From assembly GCF_014201315.1 (NCBI RefSeq), contig NZ_JACHDY010000001.1, positions 558,001 through 622,000 of the forward strand: a stretch of DNA of 64,000 bases, given 5' to 3'. Source of the DNA: Edaphobacter lichenicola. Its GTDB lineage: Bacteria; Acidobacteriota; Terriglobia; Terriglobales; Acidobacteriaceae. The notes beneath the pieces are model-generated. The model searched no databases. It saw only the letters and a list, made by a program, of their open reading frames with translations, and was not told where the DNA came from. Of the stretch, positions 37,414 to 46,524 are shown piece by piece (positions within the stretch are counted from its first letter, which is position 1; every line of letters begins with the position of its first letter). The position numbers and the translations under genes are program-made.

Positions 37414-38337
37414 TCACAGCCTCTCGCCCACCTCAGCTTCCTTTGGTCTCGCTCCCGCCACCAGCAACACCGCTCCTCCAAACAGCAACGTATCCCAGAC
37501 GTAGTTCGCCCCTTCCAACACCGCCGGCACCCCGGACGCCATCAGCAGAATCGGCAGATAAAGAAAAACCGTAAGCAGAGTCATCACCAAGCCCACTACA
37601 GTCGCCCCATCGCGGCAATATCTCCGAATCAATATCGCCACCCCGCCCCCGATACAAACCAGCCCCGTCAAAAACGCCCACACATGAGGCCCCGGCACCC
37701 ACGACGGCGTCAACTTTCCCAAAGGCACCCCCGGCGCAAACTGCGGAAACAGTATCAGCTCCACGCCATACACCATCAGCACAACAGCAACAATCACCCG
37801 CCCAATCCACACCGCTACATTCTCACCGCCATCCCCCGCCTCTCGAATCCCCGACTCTCGAATCTCCGCCCCACTCCCCAAATACCCCGCAAGCGCCAGC
37901 GCTCCTGCACCAAAACTAAGATCTCGCAACGCCACATTCCAGATAATTCTGTCGTGCATCTGCGCCGCCGCATTCGGCACATGGATCATCACCACAAACA
38001 GAAAAAACATGATCGCAAGCAGAGTCGCGGTCAAACGAACGCGTATCCCAAGCGCCAGACTAAAAGCCGCAGCGATCAACGCAACGCCAACGAAGTACAC
38101 CCAGAACAACCGCACCGGCATCAACACAGGAACAGCCCCAATGATTACCTTGCCGAGCACCAGATGCTCCACTCCAAAGGCCGCCAACGGCGCCGCAAAC
38201 AGCACCCCGCCAACCGCAACAAGTTTGTCCAGCCCCTCCGCCGCCTGCAACTCTCTTCGAGCGGCAACAAACCCGACAACAAGAACAATCACTCCCGCAA
38301 CACATATCCAGACATTAGTACTCGGCGGCACAAACAC
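37414..38337 (-). CDS. multipass membrane protein, DoxX-like
   Basis: This 307-residue protein has eight hydrophobic segments arranged as two similar halves. Segments with (V/F)GVEHLVLGKVI and YGVELILFPQFAPGVPLG lie at equivalent places in each half, followed by PVRLFWVYFVGVALI and SWVPGPHVWAFLTGLVCI. This internal duplication and the motif of small residues match DoxX/DoxD-like quinol-associated membrane proteins, although no catalytic residues are known for them. The GTG at 38337 sits too close to GGGAAGAG, so the second GTG (38331) may be the real start. It is 27 bases downstream of the DUF4440-like gene and probably co-transcribed with it. Confidence 0.6.
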   Translation of the reverse strand: MFVPPSTNVWICVAGVIVLVVGFVAARRELQAAEGLDKLVAVGGVLFAAPLAAFGVEHLVLGKVIIGAVPVLMPVRLFWVYFVGVALIAAAFSLALGIRVRLTATLLAIMFFLFVVMIHVPNAAAQMHDRIIWNVALRDLSFGAGALALAGYLGSGAEIRESGIREAGDGGENVAVWIGRVIVAVVLMVYGVELILFPQFAPGVPLGKLTPSWVPGPHVWAFLTGLVCIGGGVAILIRRYCRDGATVVGLVMTLLTVFLYLPILLMASGVPAVLEGANYVWDTLLFGGAVLLVAGARPKEAEVGERL

Positions 38338-38364
38338 CTCTTCCCAATCACAATTTCTGACGCA

Positions 38365-39093
38365 CTATCGAATCTTCTTCCAAAGCAAATCTTCGTTATT
38401 CCTGCGATCGATCATCATGTCCACATGCCCCGAAGCATCCCGATGAAATAGCCGCCGCCCCTCCTCTCCCGCGCGAAAAAACATATCCGGAGACTCGGGC
38501 AAAAGTTGATAAGGTTTTCCCGAGTTACGCTGCGCATACAGCTCACCACCCTGCCGCGTCACTGTGGCCACATTTCCAGGAGCCAACTCATACGCACCCA
38601 CATAGTCGTTCAGCATCGCCTCCGCAACCGCTCCTACAGCCGGGTCTTCGTAGTACCGCAACGTCTGGCTCGCAACAATCTGCCACGCCTGATTCCGATA
38701 CAACCACGTATCCGTCGAGTGATAGCGAGCATGCAGCTCCCGCCCAAACACCGTCTCCACCTCGTCGCAGTCGTAACTCAGCACCGCAACATTCGCCGCA
38801 AACCGCGACTTCGGATGCACCACCCGAATCGTTCCGCTATAACCCGCAGGCAACGGCTGCAGATCTTCCAGCAGCGCCGGCTTATCCATCGCTCTGCCCT
38901 TCTCGTCGAAGAACATCGCATCGTCCGCCAAATACATCTTCCATGGCGCCTGATTCCCAGGCCCAACCGCATCGTATAGTTCCTGCGTTCGCTGAACTAG
39001 TTCCACTTCTGTAATCTTCGCTATATCCACTCCACGTGCCACCGGGCACACGAAGACGGCCAAGACCAACGAAGCAATCAAACCTCGTTTCAT
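38365..39093 (-). CDS. exported NTF2-like (DUF4440-type) protein
   Basis: From ATG 39093 (AAGGAG seven bases upstream) the product has 242 residues. It has a signal peptide (MKRGLIASLVLAVFVCPVARG). The next 130 residues have the alpha-plus-beta cone pattern of NTF2-like DUF4440 domains: VELVQRTQELYDAVGPGNQAPWKMYLADDAMFFDEKGRAMDK, then HARYHSTDTWLYRNQAWQIVASQTLRY. A C-terminal segment (MLNDYVGAYELAPGNVATVTRQGGELYAQ) resembles the lipocalin-like or beta-lactamase-C-terminal DUF3471 strand set. It is probably a periplasmic binding or scaffolding domain. It is followed by the DoxX-like gene, with 27 bases between. Confidence 0.75.
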   Translation of the reverse strand: MKRGLIASLVLAVFVCPVARGVDIAKITEVELVQRTQELYDAVGPGNQAPWKMYLADDAMFFDEKGRAMDKPALLEDLQPLPAGYSGTIRVVHPKSRFAANVAVLSYDCDEVETVFGRELHARYHSTDTWLYRNQAWQIVASQTLRYYEDPAVGAVAEAMLNDYVGAYELAPGNVATVTRQGGELYAQRNSGKPYQLLPESPDMFFRAGEEGRRLFHRDASGHVDMMIDRRNNEDLLWKKIR

Positions 39094-39182
39094 GTCACTC
39101 TCCTTCAGACAATGCCTACCCAACGCTCTGGTTGGTAAGTACGCCGCCCAAAGCTCAGAGTTCCCTCTTCGGATCAACCGAC

Positions 39183-39944
39183 CTACTGCCCATAGAGCCG
39201 ATACCGAATCCAGTACGTCCCGTTACTCCAATCGATCCGGGTCCCATCCCTGCTTATCGTCCCTGAGATCCTCGTCCCCTGCCAGTTCGTCGTCACACTC
39301 CACTTGCCATTGAAAGAGCCAGTAGCCCTGTCCCCATTCTCGTTCTGCAGCGTCAGATTTCCCCGTCGCTGCTGAATCGAACACTGCAGCGACCGGTTCC
39401 CATTCGGATACCAGTTTCCATTCAGGTTGGGCGTTCGATACCGGCCGCCGCCACCGCCTCCATAACATCGGGCCCAAAACGTTCCATTCGACCAGTTGAT
39501 CCGCCGGCCATCCCCACTGAGCGTCCCCGTCACAAACTGCCACTCCGGCGCGACAATCTGATTGTTTCCCTGCAGATTCCCAATCGAGGTGCTCCCACTC
39601 TCGTTCGTCAGGTTCAGCATCACCCCATTGCTGCTGATCGAGGCCTGCTTCGATGGATCGCCCTGCGCGCACCACGCCCCCAGAAACCCCGCCGACCCCT
39701 GTTGGTTATTCCTTCGCTCCTGGTCTTGTTGCTGCTGTCTCTGCTGTGGCACATCCGTCGGCGGCCCCTGCGGAATCTGCGAGTCCGACGGCATCGTCGG
39801 CATGCTCGGCATCGGCGGTCCCTGCGGAATCGGAGGCACCTGCGGCGGCGCGGGCATCAGCTGAGCCATCCCTGCCACGGTAAAGACAAGGCCACTCAAC
39901 AACACATACAAAGCTGCTCTCTCAAAGCGAACTGGACCCATCAC
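39183..39944 (-). CDS. exported proline/glutamine-rich protein with duplicated C-terminal domain
   Basis: This 253-residue protein (ATGATG start at 39944) has a signal peptide to about MAQ (27) and a proline/methionine/glutamine-rich linker (30-80; PPQVPPIPQGPPMPSMPTMP, QQRQQQQDQERRNNQQ). Two copies of a beta-rich module follow. The first runs about 88-163 and ends in GRRINWSNGTFWARC; the second runs about 175-253 and ends in GTRIDWSNGTYWIRY. The modules look like lipocalin-type strand sets binding no known ligand. No family name could be attached. It is upstream of, and on the same strand as, the DUF4440-like gene, 89 bases apart. Confidence 0.7.
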   Translation of the reverse strand: MMGPVRFERAALYVLLSGLVFTVAGMAQLMPAPPQVPPIPQGPPMPSMPTMPSDSQIPQGPPTDVPQQRQQQQDQERRNNQQGSAGFLGAWCAQGDPSKQASISSNGVMLNLTNESGSTSIGNLQGNNQIVAPEWQFVTGTLSGDGRRINWSNGTFWARCYGGGGGGRYRTPNLNGNWYPNGNRSLQCSIQQRRGNLTLQNENGDRATGSFNGKWSVTTNWQGTRISGTISRDGTRIDWSNGTYWIRYRLYGQ

Positions 39945-40076
39945 GACTCTCCTCCTTGCTCGAAGGCGAAGCCATTATCCTCTCGAATCGGGCTGCGGCA
40001 AATCAGAATCTGCAAGGAGCGTCCGTCACCGCTACTTCGGCGAGACAGCAACTTCAAAACTATTCGCGCGAGACCA

Positions 40077-40892
40077 TCACTTCGGACGATTCGCCGCCGT
40101 GGGCAACGAAAGCAACTTCGCCGCCAGCGCCGACAGCCGCTGAACCGGCTCTGCCAGATCCTCCGCCAGCGTCTTCGCATCTCCGGGCGCCCCGCCGGCA
40201 CCCGCCAGGTACACAAGATTAGTAATGCTCTGCAACGGATTGTTGATCCGATGAGCAAGCTCATTAGCCATTCCCGCAGCCGCGGCATGGATGGTCTGCT
40301 CCATCAGCAGCTTCTGCTGCCGCTGCTGTCTCACCCCCATCGCAGCGAAGTTCGCCAGCACCTGCATCATGCGAAGATCGTTCCCATCAAACGCCTCGTC
40401 GCGCCCATGAGCCATGATCCAGATCGTTCCGCGCGTCTCCTCCACCTCCCACGGCAGCAGAATGCCATCGGTCACAGTAGGTGCTTCAATCCCCATCAGG
40501 TCGAAGAACCGCTGCGCCACGCGAAACAGTTGCGGCCGCCCACGCTCCAGGCACGTCCCACACGCACTTGGACTACGTGGCAGCGTCGCATTCAGAAAAC
40601 CCGCATACTCCCCCGCCGTCGCAACCCACTCATAGAACTCCTCGTCGGTCTTCTTCTCCCGCTCGATGCTGATTCCCGAGCTGTCGGCCCCGCACATCTC
40701 CACCGCCGCATTCACCAGCTCCTGCAGAATCGTGTCAGGGCGCTCCACGAACGCATGCGCCAGCCGCCTCATCCCCTCCATCTGCATCGCGACATCGCGC
40801 TCATGCAGCCGTCTGCCCGCAAACGAAGTGTCCTCGAAGAGGTCGACTACCTCCAGACCCGTGTCCGCTGCCGTCGAACCAAGCGCGCTCAT
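40077..40892 (-). CDS. GAF-domain protein with HisKA-like helix but no ATPase domain
   Basis: From ATG 40892 (GAAGGG upstream; the frame opens at TTG 40913) the product has 271 residues. A GAF-like sensor domain (about 45-190) carries MCGADSSGISIEREKKT and CGTCLERGRPQLF. A short histidine-kinase dimerisation helix follows, with ELAHRINNPLQSITNLVYL, the phospho-acceptor being H214, and an amphipathic helix up to the end. The protein stops where a HATPase_c domain should begin, so it cannot autophosphorylate. It may be a phosphotransfer or inhibitory partner, possibly working with the orphan response regulator at 36.3 kb. The truncation is not from a frameshift that I can see. Confidence 0.8.
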   Translation of the reverse strand: MSALGSTAADTGLEVVDLFEDTSFAGRRLHERDVAMQMEGMRRLAHAFVERPDTILQELVNAAVEMCGADSSGISIEREKKTDEEFYEWVATAGEYAGFLNATLPRSPSACGTCLERGRPQLFRVAQRFFDLMGIEAPTVTDGILLPWEVEETRGTIWIMAHGRDEAFDGNDLRMMQVLANFAAMGVRQQRQQKLLMEQTIHAAAAGMANELAHRINNPLQSITNLVYLAGAGGAPGDAKTLAEDLAEPVQRLSALAAKLLSLPTAANRPK

Positions 40893-41226
40893 TTCAAACC
40901 CTTCCCGTCCCAATTACCCCTATGTTTGACACCCGACATAGCGGCAACTCTCGAATCCTGGATCATCCATCATAACGTTCAGGGGAGGTATTGCAGATAA
41001 TAGTTCACAGAGCACAAAAAAACGTACGAAATCTTCTCAACCCCTGGCGTATTTTTCAAGACCACAAATCGCGCGGCTAAATCACCACATCAGCCACGCA
41101 TTTCACCACATCTTCACCACCAAAACACCACGTCCAAAACACGCCTTTTCCCAAATCACCCCTGAAAAACGCCCATAAAGCGCAGTTCTCCCTCAGCCCA
41201 CCACGCCAGTATTTTTTCTGGAAAAT
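40893..41226. other. intergenic region with phased CACCAC repeats
   Basis: About 330 bases between two minus-strand genes. The left part holds the promoter area of the GAF gene. Around 41083-41131 CACCAC occurs four times, at 41083, 41104, 41115 and 41126, so with spacings of 21, 11 and 11 bases. No gene or RNA was recognised. Confidence 0.55.
41083..41131. repeat. helically phased CACCAC direct repeats
   Basis: Four CACCAC hexamers start at 41083, 41104, 41115 and 41126, i.e. at two, one and one helical turns. They lie upstream of the GAF gene and downstream of ribB-like. Such phasing would place all copies on the same face of the helix. Confidence 0.55.
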
Positions 41227-42372
41227 CTACCGCCGAACCGTCTCGATCGACACCGGAACCTGCTCCACAATCTCGATCCCGAATCCCTGCAACGCCGGTA
41301 CATGCGTCGGCGTATTGGTCAGCAGCCGAATCTTGTGAATCCCCAGATCCGACAGAATCTGCCCGCCCAACCCAACCTGCCGCAGCGTTCTATGCGCCCG
41401 ATCCTCGCTTCCCTCCCGAGCCCGCTGCTCCCGATGCAGCACAATCCGCGCCGGCGTAACTCCCTTGTCCACGCCAAAACCCGCGCTGCCATTGTGCAGA
41501 TACACCAGCGCTCCCTTGCCCGCCTCCGCAATCATCTTCAAGGACTCCTCCACCACCGCCCTGCAATCGCACAGCGTCGTAGCAAAAACATCTCCCGCCA
41601 GACAGTGCGTATGCACCCGCACCGGCACCGGCTCCTTGCCGCTCACATCGCCAAACACCAGCGCAATATGCGACTCCCCACCATCCACCTCGCTCTCATA
41701 GGCGATCATGCGAAACTCCCCATGCGCCGTAGGCATCACCGACTCCGCCACCCGATGGATGTACCGCTCATTCTGTAACCGGTAACGTATCAAATCCGCC
41801 ACCGTCACCATCAACAGCCCATGCTCCGCGCAGAACTTCACCAGATCCGGCACCCGCGCCATCGTGCCATCGTCGTTCATAATCTCGCAGATCACACCGG
41901 CAGTCACCAGCCCGGCCATCCGCGCCAGATCCACCGAAGCCTCCGTCTGCCCGGCCCGCACCAGCACGCCACCCTTGCGCGCCCGCAGCGGAAACACATG
42001 CCCCGGCCGCGCCAGATCATGCGCCGTCGAACGCGGATCGATCGCCACCTTGATCGTATGCGCCCTGTCCGCAGCCGAAATCCCCGTCGTCACGCCCTCG
42101 CGCGCCTCGATGCTCTCCGTAAACGCAGTCCCGAACCGCGACGTATTCTCCTGCGTCATCGGCCCCAGCCGCAGATAGTCCGCACGCTCCTCAGTCAGCG
42201 TCAGGCAGATCAATCCACGGCCATACTTCGCCATAAAGTTGATCGCCTCCGGCGTGACAAACTCCGCAGCCAGCGTCAGGTCGCCCTCGTTCTCGCGGTC
42301 CTCGTCATCCACCACGATCACCATCCGGCCCGCCTTGATCTCCGCTACTGCCTCTGCCACGTCAGCAAACAT
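41227..42372 (-). CDS. ribB: 3,4-dihydroxy-2-butanone 4-phosphate synthase fused to a RibA-like domain
   Basis: From ATG 42372 the product has 381 residues. The N-terminal RibB domain (1-200) is intact: [13 protein letters not shown] with the metal-binding Glu residues, [36 protein letters not shown] with one substitution (SRFGTAF), and [11 protein letters not shown]. It makes the four-carbon unit of riboflavin from ribulose 5-phosphate. The C-terminal half (about 205-381) has the GTP cyclohydrolase II fold and keeps the zinc cysteines ([17 protein letters not shown]). The catalytic LRQEGRGIGL segment has become [10 protein letters not shown], and the DxR motif before YGxGAQIL reads [12 protein letters not shown]. 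It therefore probably lacks cyclohydrolase activity, as in RibBX proteins. No FMN riboswitch is seen upstream. Confidence 0.9.
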   Translation of the reverse strand: MFADVAEAVAEIKAGRMVIVVDDEDRENEGDLTLAAEFVTPEAINFMAKYGRGLICLTLTEERADYLRLGPMTQENTSRFGTAFTESIEAREGVTTGISAADRAHTIKVAIDPRSTAHDLARPGHVFPLRARKGGVLVRAGQTEASVDLARMAGLVTAGVICEIMNDDGTMARVPDLVKFCAEHGLLMVTVADLIRYRLQNERYIHRVAESVMPTAHGEFRMIAYESEVDGGESHIALVFGDVSGKEPVPVRVHTHCLAGDVFATTLCDCRAVVEESLKMIAEAGKGALVYLHNGSAGFGVDKGVTPARIVLHREQRAREGSEDRAHRTLRQVGLGGQILSDLGIHKIRLLTNTPTHVPALQGFGIEIVEQVPVSIETVRR

Positions 42373-42431
42373 AGTCCCCGCCTTCCACCTGCAACTCTTT
42401 CGACGCATCCCATCTTACGTCCGTCGCAAAA

Positions 42432-42466
42432 AAGAAACGCCACCCGCAACGGGCAGCGTCTTCTTT
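42432..42466 (-). terminator. rho-independent terminator of the 75-residue-protein gene
   Basis: A 9-bp stem (42438-42446 with 42450-42458, two G-T wobbles on the minus strand) with loop of three is flanked by AAAAGAAGA and TTTCTTTTTT on the minus strand. It lies about 40 bases past the small gene's stop and could act in both directions. Confidence 0.75.
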
Positions 42467-42499
42467 TTACAATCGAATGACAAAATCCAGATCAAACAC

Positions 42500-42727
42500 T
42501 TACAGCGTGGACTCGATCTCGAATCCCCATGCCTCAAGCAGCGCCTCAGGAATGTACTTCGAGTTCTTGTTTCTCCGGGCCCACTCACGAAGCCTGGTCG
42601 AGCGAATGTACTGGTCGGGCGTGAGCTTGAACTCCTTCACAACCTGCTCGAACGATGTTACCGTTGGAACAACCGGCCCGATCGGCTCAGGCTTGCCCCA
42701 GTTGGGATTTCCACGACGCTTTGCCAT
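42500..42727 (-). CDS. small conserved basic protein, 75 residues
   Basis: A soluble 75-residue product rich in Arg, Lys and Pro: [19 protein letters not shown] at the start, then a helical segment [46 protein letters not shown]. The second half has the look of a helix-turn-helix, but no known DNA-binding family is recognised. It sits between the S10 peptidase gene and ribB on the same strand and ends in its own terminator, so it is a separate unit. Function unknown. Confidence 0.7.
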   Translation of the reverse strand: MAKRRGNPNWGKPEPIGPVVPTVTSFEQVVKEFKLTPDQYIRSTRLREWARRNKNSKYIPEALLEAWGFEIESTL

Positions 42728-42855
42728 ATCTTTTTCAGTACCTCTTCACAATTTGATTTCCGCACTTGGCGTTTTGCACACTGGGAAAGAAACGCAACCT
42801 TCATTCTAAGGCATTTATCCAGCAAAAGCAAGCGTTTGCCCCCATTTCTCAGGCC

Positions 42856-44523
42856 TTAGCGCTGCTGAGCCAGAGCGTAGAACCTCGCCATATCCGCCTT
42901 CATCTCCTTCAACGCATCCACATTCAAATACACCATGTGCCCCGCCGGATAGTAGCCAAACTGCACATTATTTACCAGCTTCTCCGGCAGATCCATGTGA
43001 CTCAGGTCGTACTCCGTTGAAAAGAAGGGCGTAGCCAGGTCAAAGTACCCATTGGCCGAGAACACCCTCAGCCTGGGATTCTTACGCATCGCATCCGCCA
43101 GATCTACCGCCACATCCGGAGCCAACTGCTCCCCAGCCCTCCCCGGCCCGCCACCCGGAGCCTTGTGCTTGAAGTCCCAGTTCTCATTCAGCCCCGGCCC
43201 CGAGGTGTAGTAAGGCTCCTGGCTCAGATACTTCAACTCCTTCTGAAGGTACTCATGAAACGCCCCGACATACACCCCGCTAATCCCCGTATCCGAAGGG
43301 TCGTACCCCGGATTCTCCCCCGCCGAGTCCACATCCCACCCCATAAACCGCGCATCGTATCGCCCCAGCGTCCGCTCCTCCCCACGCAGCAGCTCCTTGC
43401 GAAACCGGCTCGCCGAAATCCGAAGCTTCGCCTCCTTCACATACTCCACGCTCAACCCGGTGATCGCCGCCAGCTTCACTGCCATCGCATCGAACTCCGC
43501 AGCCGGCAGCTTATCTCCCTTCTGCAAAGCCTCCGCATAAGGCCCGCGCGCAAAGACTCTAGCCTGCTCCACCCACTCAGCCATACTCAAACTCGTCTTC
43601 ACCTTGTGGTAGTGATACGCAATCGCCGCGAACGAAGGCACATACCCAATCGCCTCATAGTCCAGCCCAGGGCTACGCCTGTTGTAGTTCAGAATCGAAG
43701 ACAGCAGCGTCACCCCGTTGAACTCGATCCCATCGTTCTGCAGCGCACTCACCAGCCCAGCCGATCGCGTCGTTCCATACGACTCACCAAACAAAAACTT
43801 CGGCGAGTTCCACCGCTGATTCGCCGTAATGTACCGCACAATAAACTTCTTGAACGCAAGAATGTCCTGATCGGTCCCGGCAAAATCCTTCACCGTCCCC
43901 TTGCCCACCGCGCGCGAGTATCCGGTCAGCGGCGCATCGATAAACACCAGGTCGCTCTTATCCAGCAGGCTGTACTGGTTCTGCACCCACTCAAACGGCG
44001 CCGGCCCCGTTGTCTCCGGGCTCTGCGTCACCACGCGCACCGGCCCAAACGATCCCATGTGCAGCCAGATCGTCGCCGCTCCCGGCCCACCGTTATAGAA
44101 AAACGTCACCGGCCGGCTCTTCGCCTCGACCCCATCCTCCGTGTACGCCACATAGAAGATGCTTCCATTCGCCTTATCCTGATCGTCCCGTATCAGCAGA
44201 TTTCCCGCGGTCGCAGTGTAGTGAACCATCCGCCCGCCCGCAGCCCACTCATGCTTGGTCACCGAGCTCGTCTCTGCAGGAACAGGCACGCTCGCCTCTT
44301 CCTTCTTAGCGTCCGCATCGCCCGCCGCCTTCGCCTGCGAGAACACGGGCACAACCGCACCCACCATCAAACCCATCGCAACAACAAGGCATGGTATGCG
44401 AGGTACCACAAGTAACTTGAACACCTTCACTAGAATCAATCCCACTCTCCGGAACAACCGTGCAAACCTACACTGATCAAACATCCTTGGACCGAATTGC
44501 AGCTTTGTGGACGCGATCATCAT
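42856..44523 (-). CDS. exported serine carboxypeptidase, family S10
   Basis: From the ATGATG at 44523 (AAAAGG upstream) the product has 555 residues. A long basic N-region precedes the hydrophobic segment [20 protein letters not shown], so the signal sequence ends near residue 65, or the true start is a later ATG. The peptidase domain has the S10 oxyanion segment [29 protein letters not shown], the nucleophile Ser in [11 protein letters not shown], the Asp in [10 protein letters not shown], and the catalytic His in YYPAGHMVY, so the triad is complete. S10 enzymes cleave C-terminal residues and prefer acidic pH, which suits acidic-soil bacteria. It is monocistronic. The N-terminal length is the uncertain point. 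Confidence 0.88.
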   Translation of the reverse strand: MMIASTKLQFGPRMFDQCRFARLFRRVGLILVKVFKLLVVPRIPCLVVAMGLMVGAVVPVFSQAKAAGDADAKKEEASVPVPAETSSVTKHEWAAGGRMVHYTATAGNLLIRDDQDKANGSIFYVAYTEDGVEAKSRPVTFFYNGGPGAATIWLHMGSFGPVRVVTQSPETTGPAPFEWVQNQYSLLDKSDLVFIDAPLTGYSRAVGKGTVKDFAGTDQDILAFKKFIVRYITANQRWNSPKFLFGESYGTTRSAGLVSALQNDGIEFNGVTLLSSILNYNRRSPGLDYEAIGYVPSFAAIAYHYHKVKTSLSMAEWVEQARVFARGPYAEALQKGDKLPAAEFDAMAVKLAAITGLSVEYVKEAKLRISASRFRKELLRGEERTLGRYDARFMGWDVDSAGENPGYDPSDTGISGVYVGAFHEYLQKELKYLSQEPYYTSGPGLNENWDFKHKAPGGGPGRAGEQLAPDVAVDLADAMRKNPRLRVFSANGYFDLATPFFSTEYDLSHMDLPEKLVNNVQFGYYPAGHMVYLNVDALKEMKADMARFYALAQQR

Positions 44524-44684
44524 ACCTTTTCGATCGCCCGCGACGACGCTGCCTGCATGCATCTTTTTTTCTAAACGGTCACGTCTAGTTGTATTGACTC
44601 TTCGTCTCGATCGCCCCGCAGCGCCACTCCGCCAAGGGCTCTCAATCGCAGGTATCACCTGCAGCCGCAATCCTACCCGCCGTA

Positions 44685-44823
44685 CCGACCAAGGGAGAAC
44701 CGAAGCAGCAAGCCTCGCCCAAACAAGGTACACACATCACGAAGTGACCGCCCCAATCGGGGTCCCCACGAACAGGTCTTCGTTCGTGGGGTGGCAAGCG
44801 CAGTGGGCCCGTCCGGCAGGACA
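44685..44823. repeat. palindromic element, right half-copy (copy 1)
   Basis: A 139-base half element between the S10 and rhodanese genes. It begins with CCGACCAAGGGAGAACC, runs through CACGAAGTGACCGCCCC, a 10-bp hairpin CCCCACGAAC/GTTCGTGGGG, and ends GTGGGCCCGTCCGGCAGGACA. It matches almost base for base the right half of the full element at 53813-54047. Confidence 0.8.
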
Positions 44824-44836
44824 TCTTCATCAAGCA

Positions 44837-45283
44837 TCAAGCCGTATCAAGATGAAACGGAGTAGTGTATCTCTCCACCGGATACCCCTTCGCCTTCCAC
44901 GCATCCAGCCCGCCCTTCAAAAATTTGATCTTCGTAAAGTTCAGCGCCAAAGCTCTCTCAAGGATCATCCGGCTCGTGCTCTGGCTCACGCAGGTGCAGT
45001 AGATCACCGAGTCTTTTTCCTTCGGAATCAGCGTAGCCTGCTCCAGCACCTCCTTCGGCGGGATCCTCTTCGCTCCAGGAATAATCTCCGAGTGCGCCAG
45101 CAGATCAAGCGGCTGACGAACATCGAACAGCAGAATCTCCGAATTCTTTTCGAGCAGATCGTAAAGCGCATCCGCTTCGATGCTGTGCTCCTCCAGTTCA
45201 CGCCTCCGCCGCAGCTGCCTGATCCGCAGGAAGCCGAACAGCAGAACCAGGAACCCAACCACGCAAATCGCAATCAGATACAT
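44837..45283 (-). CDS. membrane-anchored rhodanese-like protein
   Basis: This 148-residue protein has one N-terminal membrane helix (2-20, then RIRQLRRRRELEE), so the rhodanese domain (about 35-145) faces the cytoplasm. Motifs are ILLFDVRQPLDLLAHSEIIPGAKRIP and the active-site loop YCTCVSQSTS, with C96 at the usual Cys position and C98 two residues further. The loop is not the standard six-residue CRSGxR, so the sulfur acceptor may differ. The end GGLDAWKAKGYPVE is characteristic. GGAGG lies upstream of the ATG. It is probably a single-gene unit. Confidence 0.9.
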   Translation of the reverse strand: MYLIAICVVGFLVLLFGFLRIRQLRRRRELEEHSIEADALYDLLEKNSEILLFDVRQPLDLLAHSEIIPGAKRIPPKEVLEQATLIPKEKDSVIYCTCVSQSTSRMILERALALNFTKIKFLKGGLDAWKAKGYPVERYTTPFHLDTA

Positions 45284-45422
45284 ACTGCCTCCTCCACCGC
45301 GCGCCCTTTAGTTTTATCTGATCATTTCGTTGCCGTAAAAGATGCGGGAAATTCCAGCCAGGCCTCCGCCCCAATAGCTCCCCATCGATCTCCATCGACC
45401 CGCTGAGCCTCCATCAACCCGC

Positions 45423-46418
45423 TCAAGCCGAAAGCTTCTCCTTCACCAGAGAAAGTGCGTGGCTGGCAGCAGATGCGAAGGCCCCCGCCGTAGCAGGGTC
45501 AGACACAGCCTTCGCCTCCCAGTTGATCGTCAGGCAGAAGTACACCCACCGTTCGTCAAACAACATCGCCCCCGGCGCGCACAGTGCATGAAACCCCGCA
45601 ACGTCGATGCTCCCACCCTTGCAGAACGCGCTCACTCCCAGCGGTAGCGGCAGCAGCCAGATCGCGTCCCCCAAAGAAAGAATCCTGCGAAACTCATTCA
45701 GCGTCTCCTTGTTCTTGAAAAAACTCCCCTGCATCGCTCGCGAGTAGTACGACACAAAATCATCGGCCGAGCAAGCCATCGTCTGCACATCATTCATCGG
45801 CAGGTTCACCATCGACTCATTCGCCGCCGCTCCCAACTCCTCCCAGCTAAAACTCTTGTAGTCCTTAGCCCCCAGCAGATATCCGAAGAGCGACCGCGTG
45901 CTCTCAGGAATCACGCAGCTCTTCAATCCCGCCGAAGCAACAAACTCCCGAACCCTCTCCGGGCCAACATGCTTCAAACACATATCTGTTCCCGTGTTGT
46001 CGCTATGCATGATCATTGCCTCCAGCGCAGTCCTCTCCGAGACCTTCCCAATCAGGTTCGGCGGATTGAACATCGTGCTATCCAACGACCACACACTCGC
46101 ATCCAGACTCAGCTGTTGAGCCTTCAACGTCTGCACCACCTCCGGCGCATCCACCTGCCGCAACGCCTCGCACAGAATGAAAGTTTTAATCGCGCTCCCC
46201 GCAAACAACGTCTTCGCAGAGTTCGACTCCACCAGAAACTCCGGCTTCCCACCCGCCGCCGGCGCATAGATCTTCACCGCAACCTCTCCCGGAAGCCCCT
46301 TGAACAGAGAGAGAATCGCATCCGATGAAGCCTCCACAGCCATCGCAGGCCCCGCCAGTTGCATCGTTCCAACCGCTGCTGCACTCTTCACCAAAAACTC
46401 CCGCCGCGAATTCAACAT
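45423..46418 (-). CDS. Tat-exported class A beta-lactamase-like serine hydrolase
   Basis: This 331-residue protein begins with a twin-arginine signal (SRREFLVKSAAAVG) and is predicted to be exported folded. The active-site motifs are S75xxK78 (GSAIK), S139-D140-N141 (HSDNTGTD) and K267-G-G (CKGGSIDVAG) in place of KTG. An E172 in PESTRS may play the part of Glu166. A class A core is therefore present, though the KTG and omega-loop variants suggest a beta-lactamase relative or a cell-wall hydrolase rather than a proven resistance enzyme. GGATGG precedes the ATG. The next gene upstream is divergent (TonB C-terminal-domain protein). Confidence 0.85.
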   Translation of the reverse strand: MLNSRREFLVKSAAAVGTMQLAGPAMAVEASSDAILSLFKGLPGEVAVKIYAPAAGGKPEFLVESNSAKTLFAGSAIKTFILCEALRQVDAPEVVQTLKAQQLSLDASVWSLDSTMFNPPNLIGKVSERTALEAMIMHSDNTGTDMCLKHVGPERVREFVASAGLKSCVIPESTRSLFGYLLGAKDYKSFSWEELGAAANESMVNLPMNDVQTMACSADDFVSYYSRAMQGSFFKNKETLNEFRRILSLGDAIWLLPLPLGVSAFCKGGSIDVAGFHALCAPGAMLFDERWVYFCLTINWEAKAVSDPATAGAFASAASHALSLVKEKLSA

Positions 46419-46524
46419 GCTCTATCCATCCTTCTCGCATCGCGAGTGCTCATCTACATCTGAAATTTGAACCATCTGGATTCGCGATACATGCTACTCT
46501 CTCTCTGATTTAGAACAACAAATC

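Noticed and set aside
42373..42499. FMN riboswitch before the ribB gene
   Set aside because: No RFN consensus is visible; the region holds a simple terminator hairpin of the small upstream gene.
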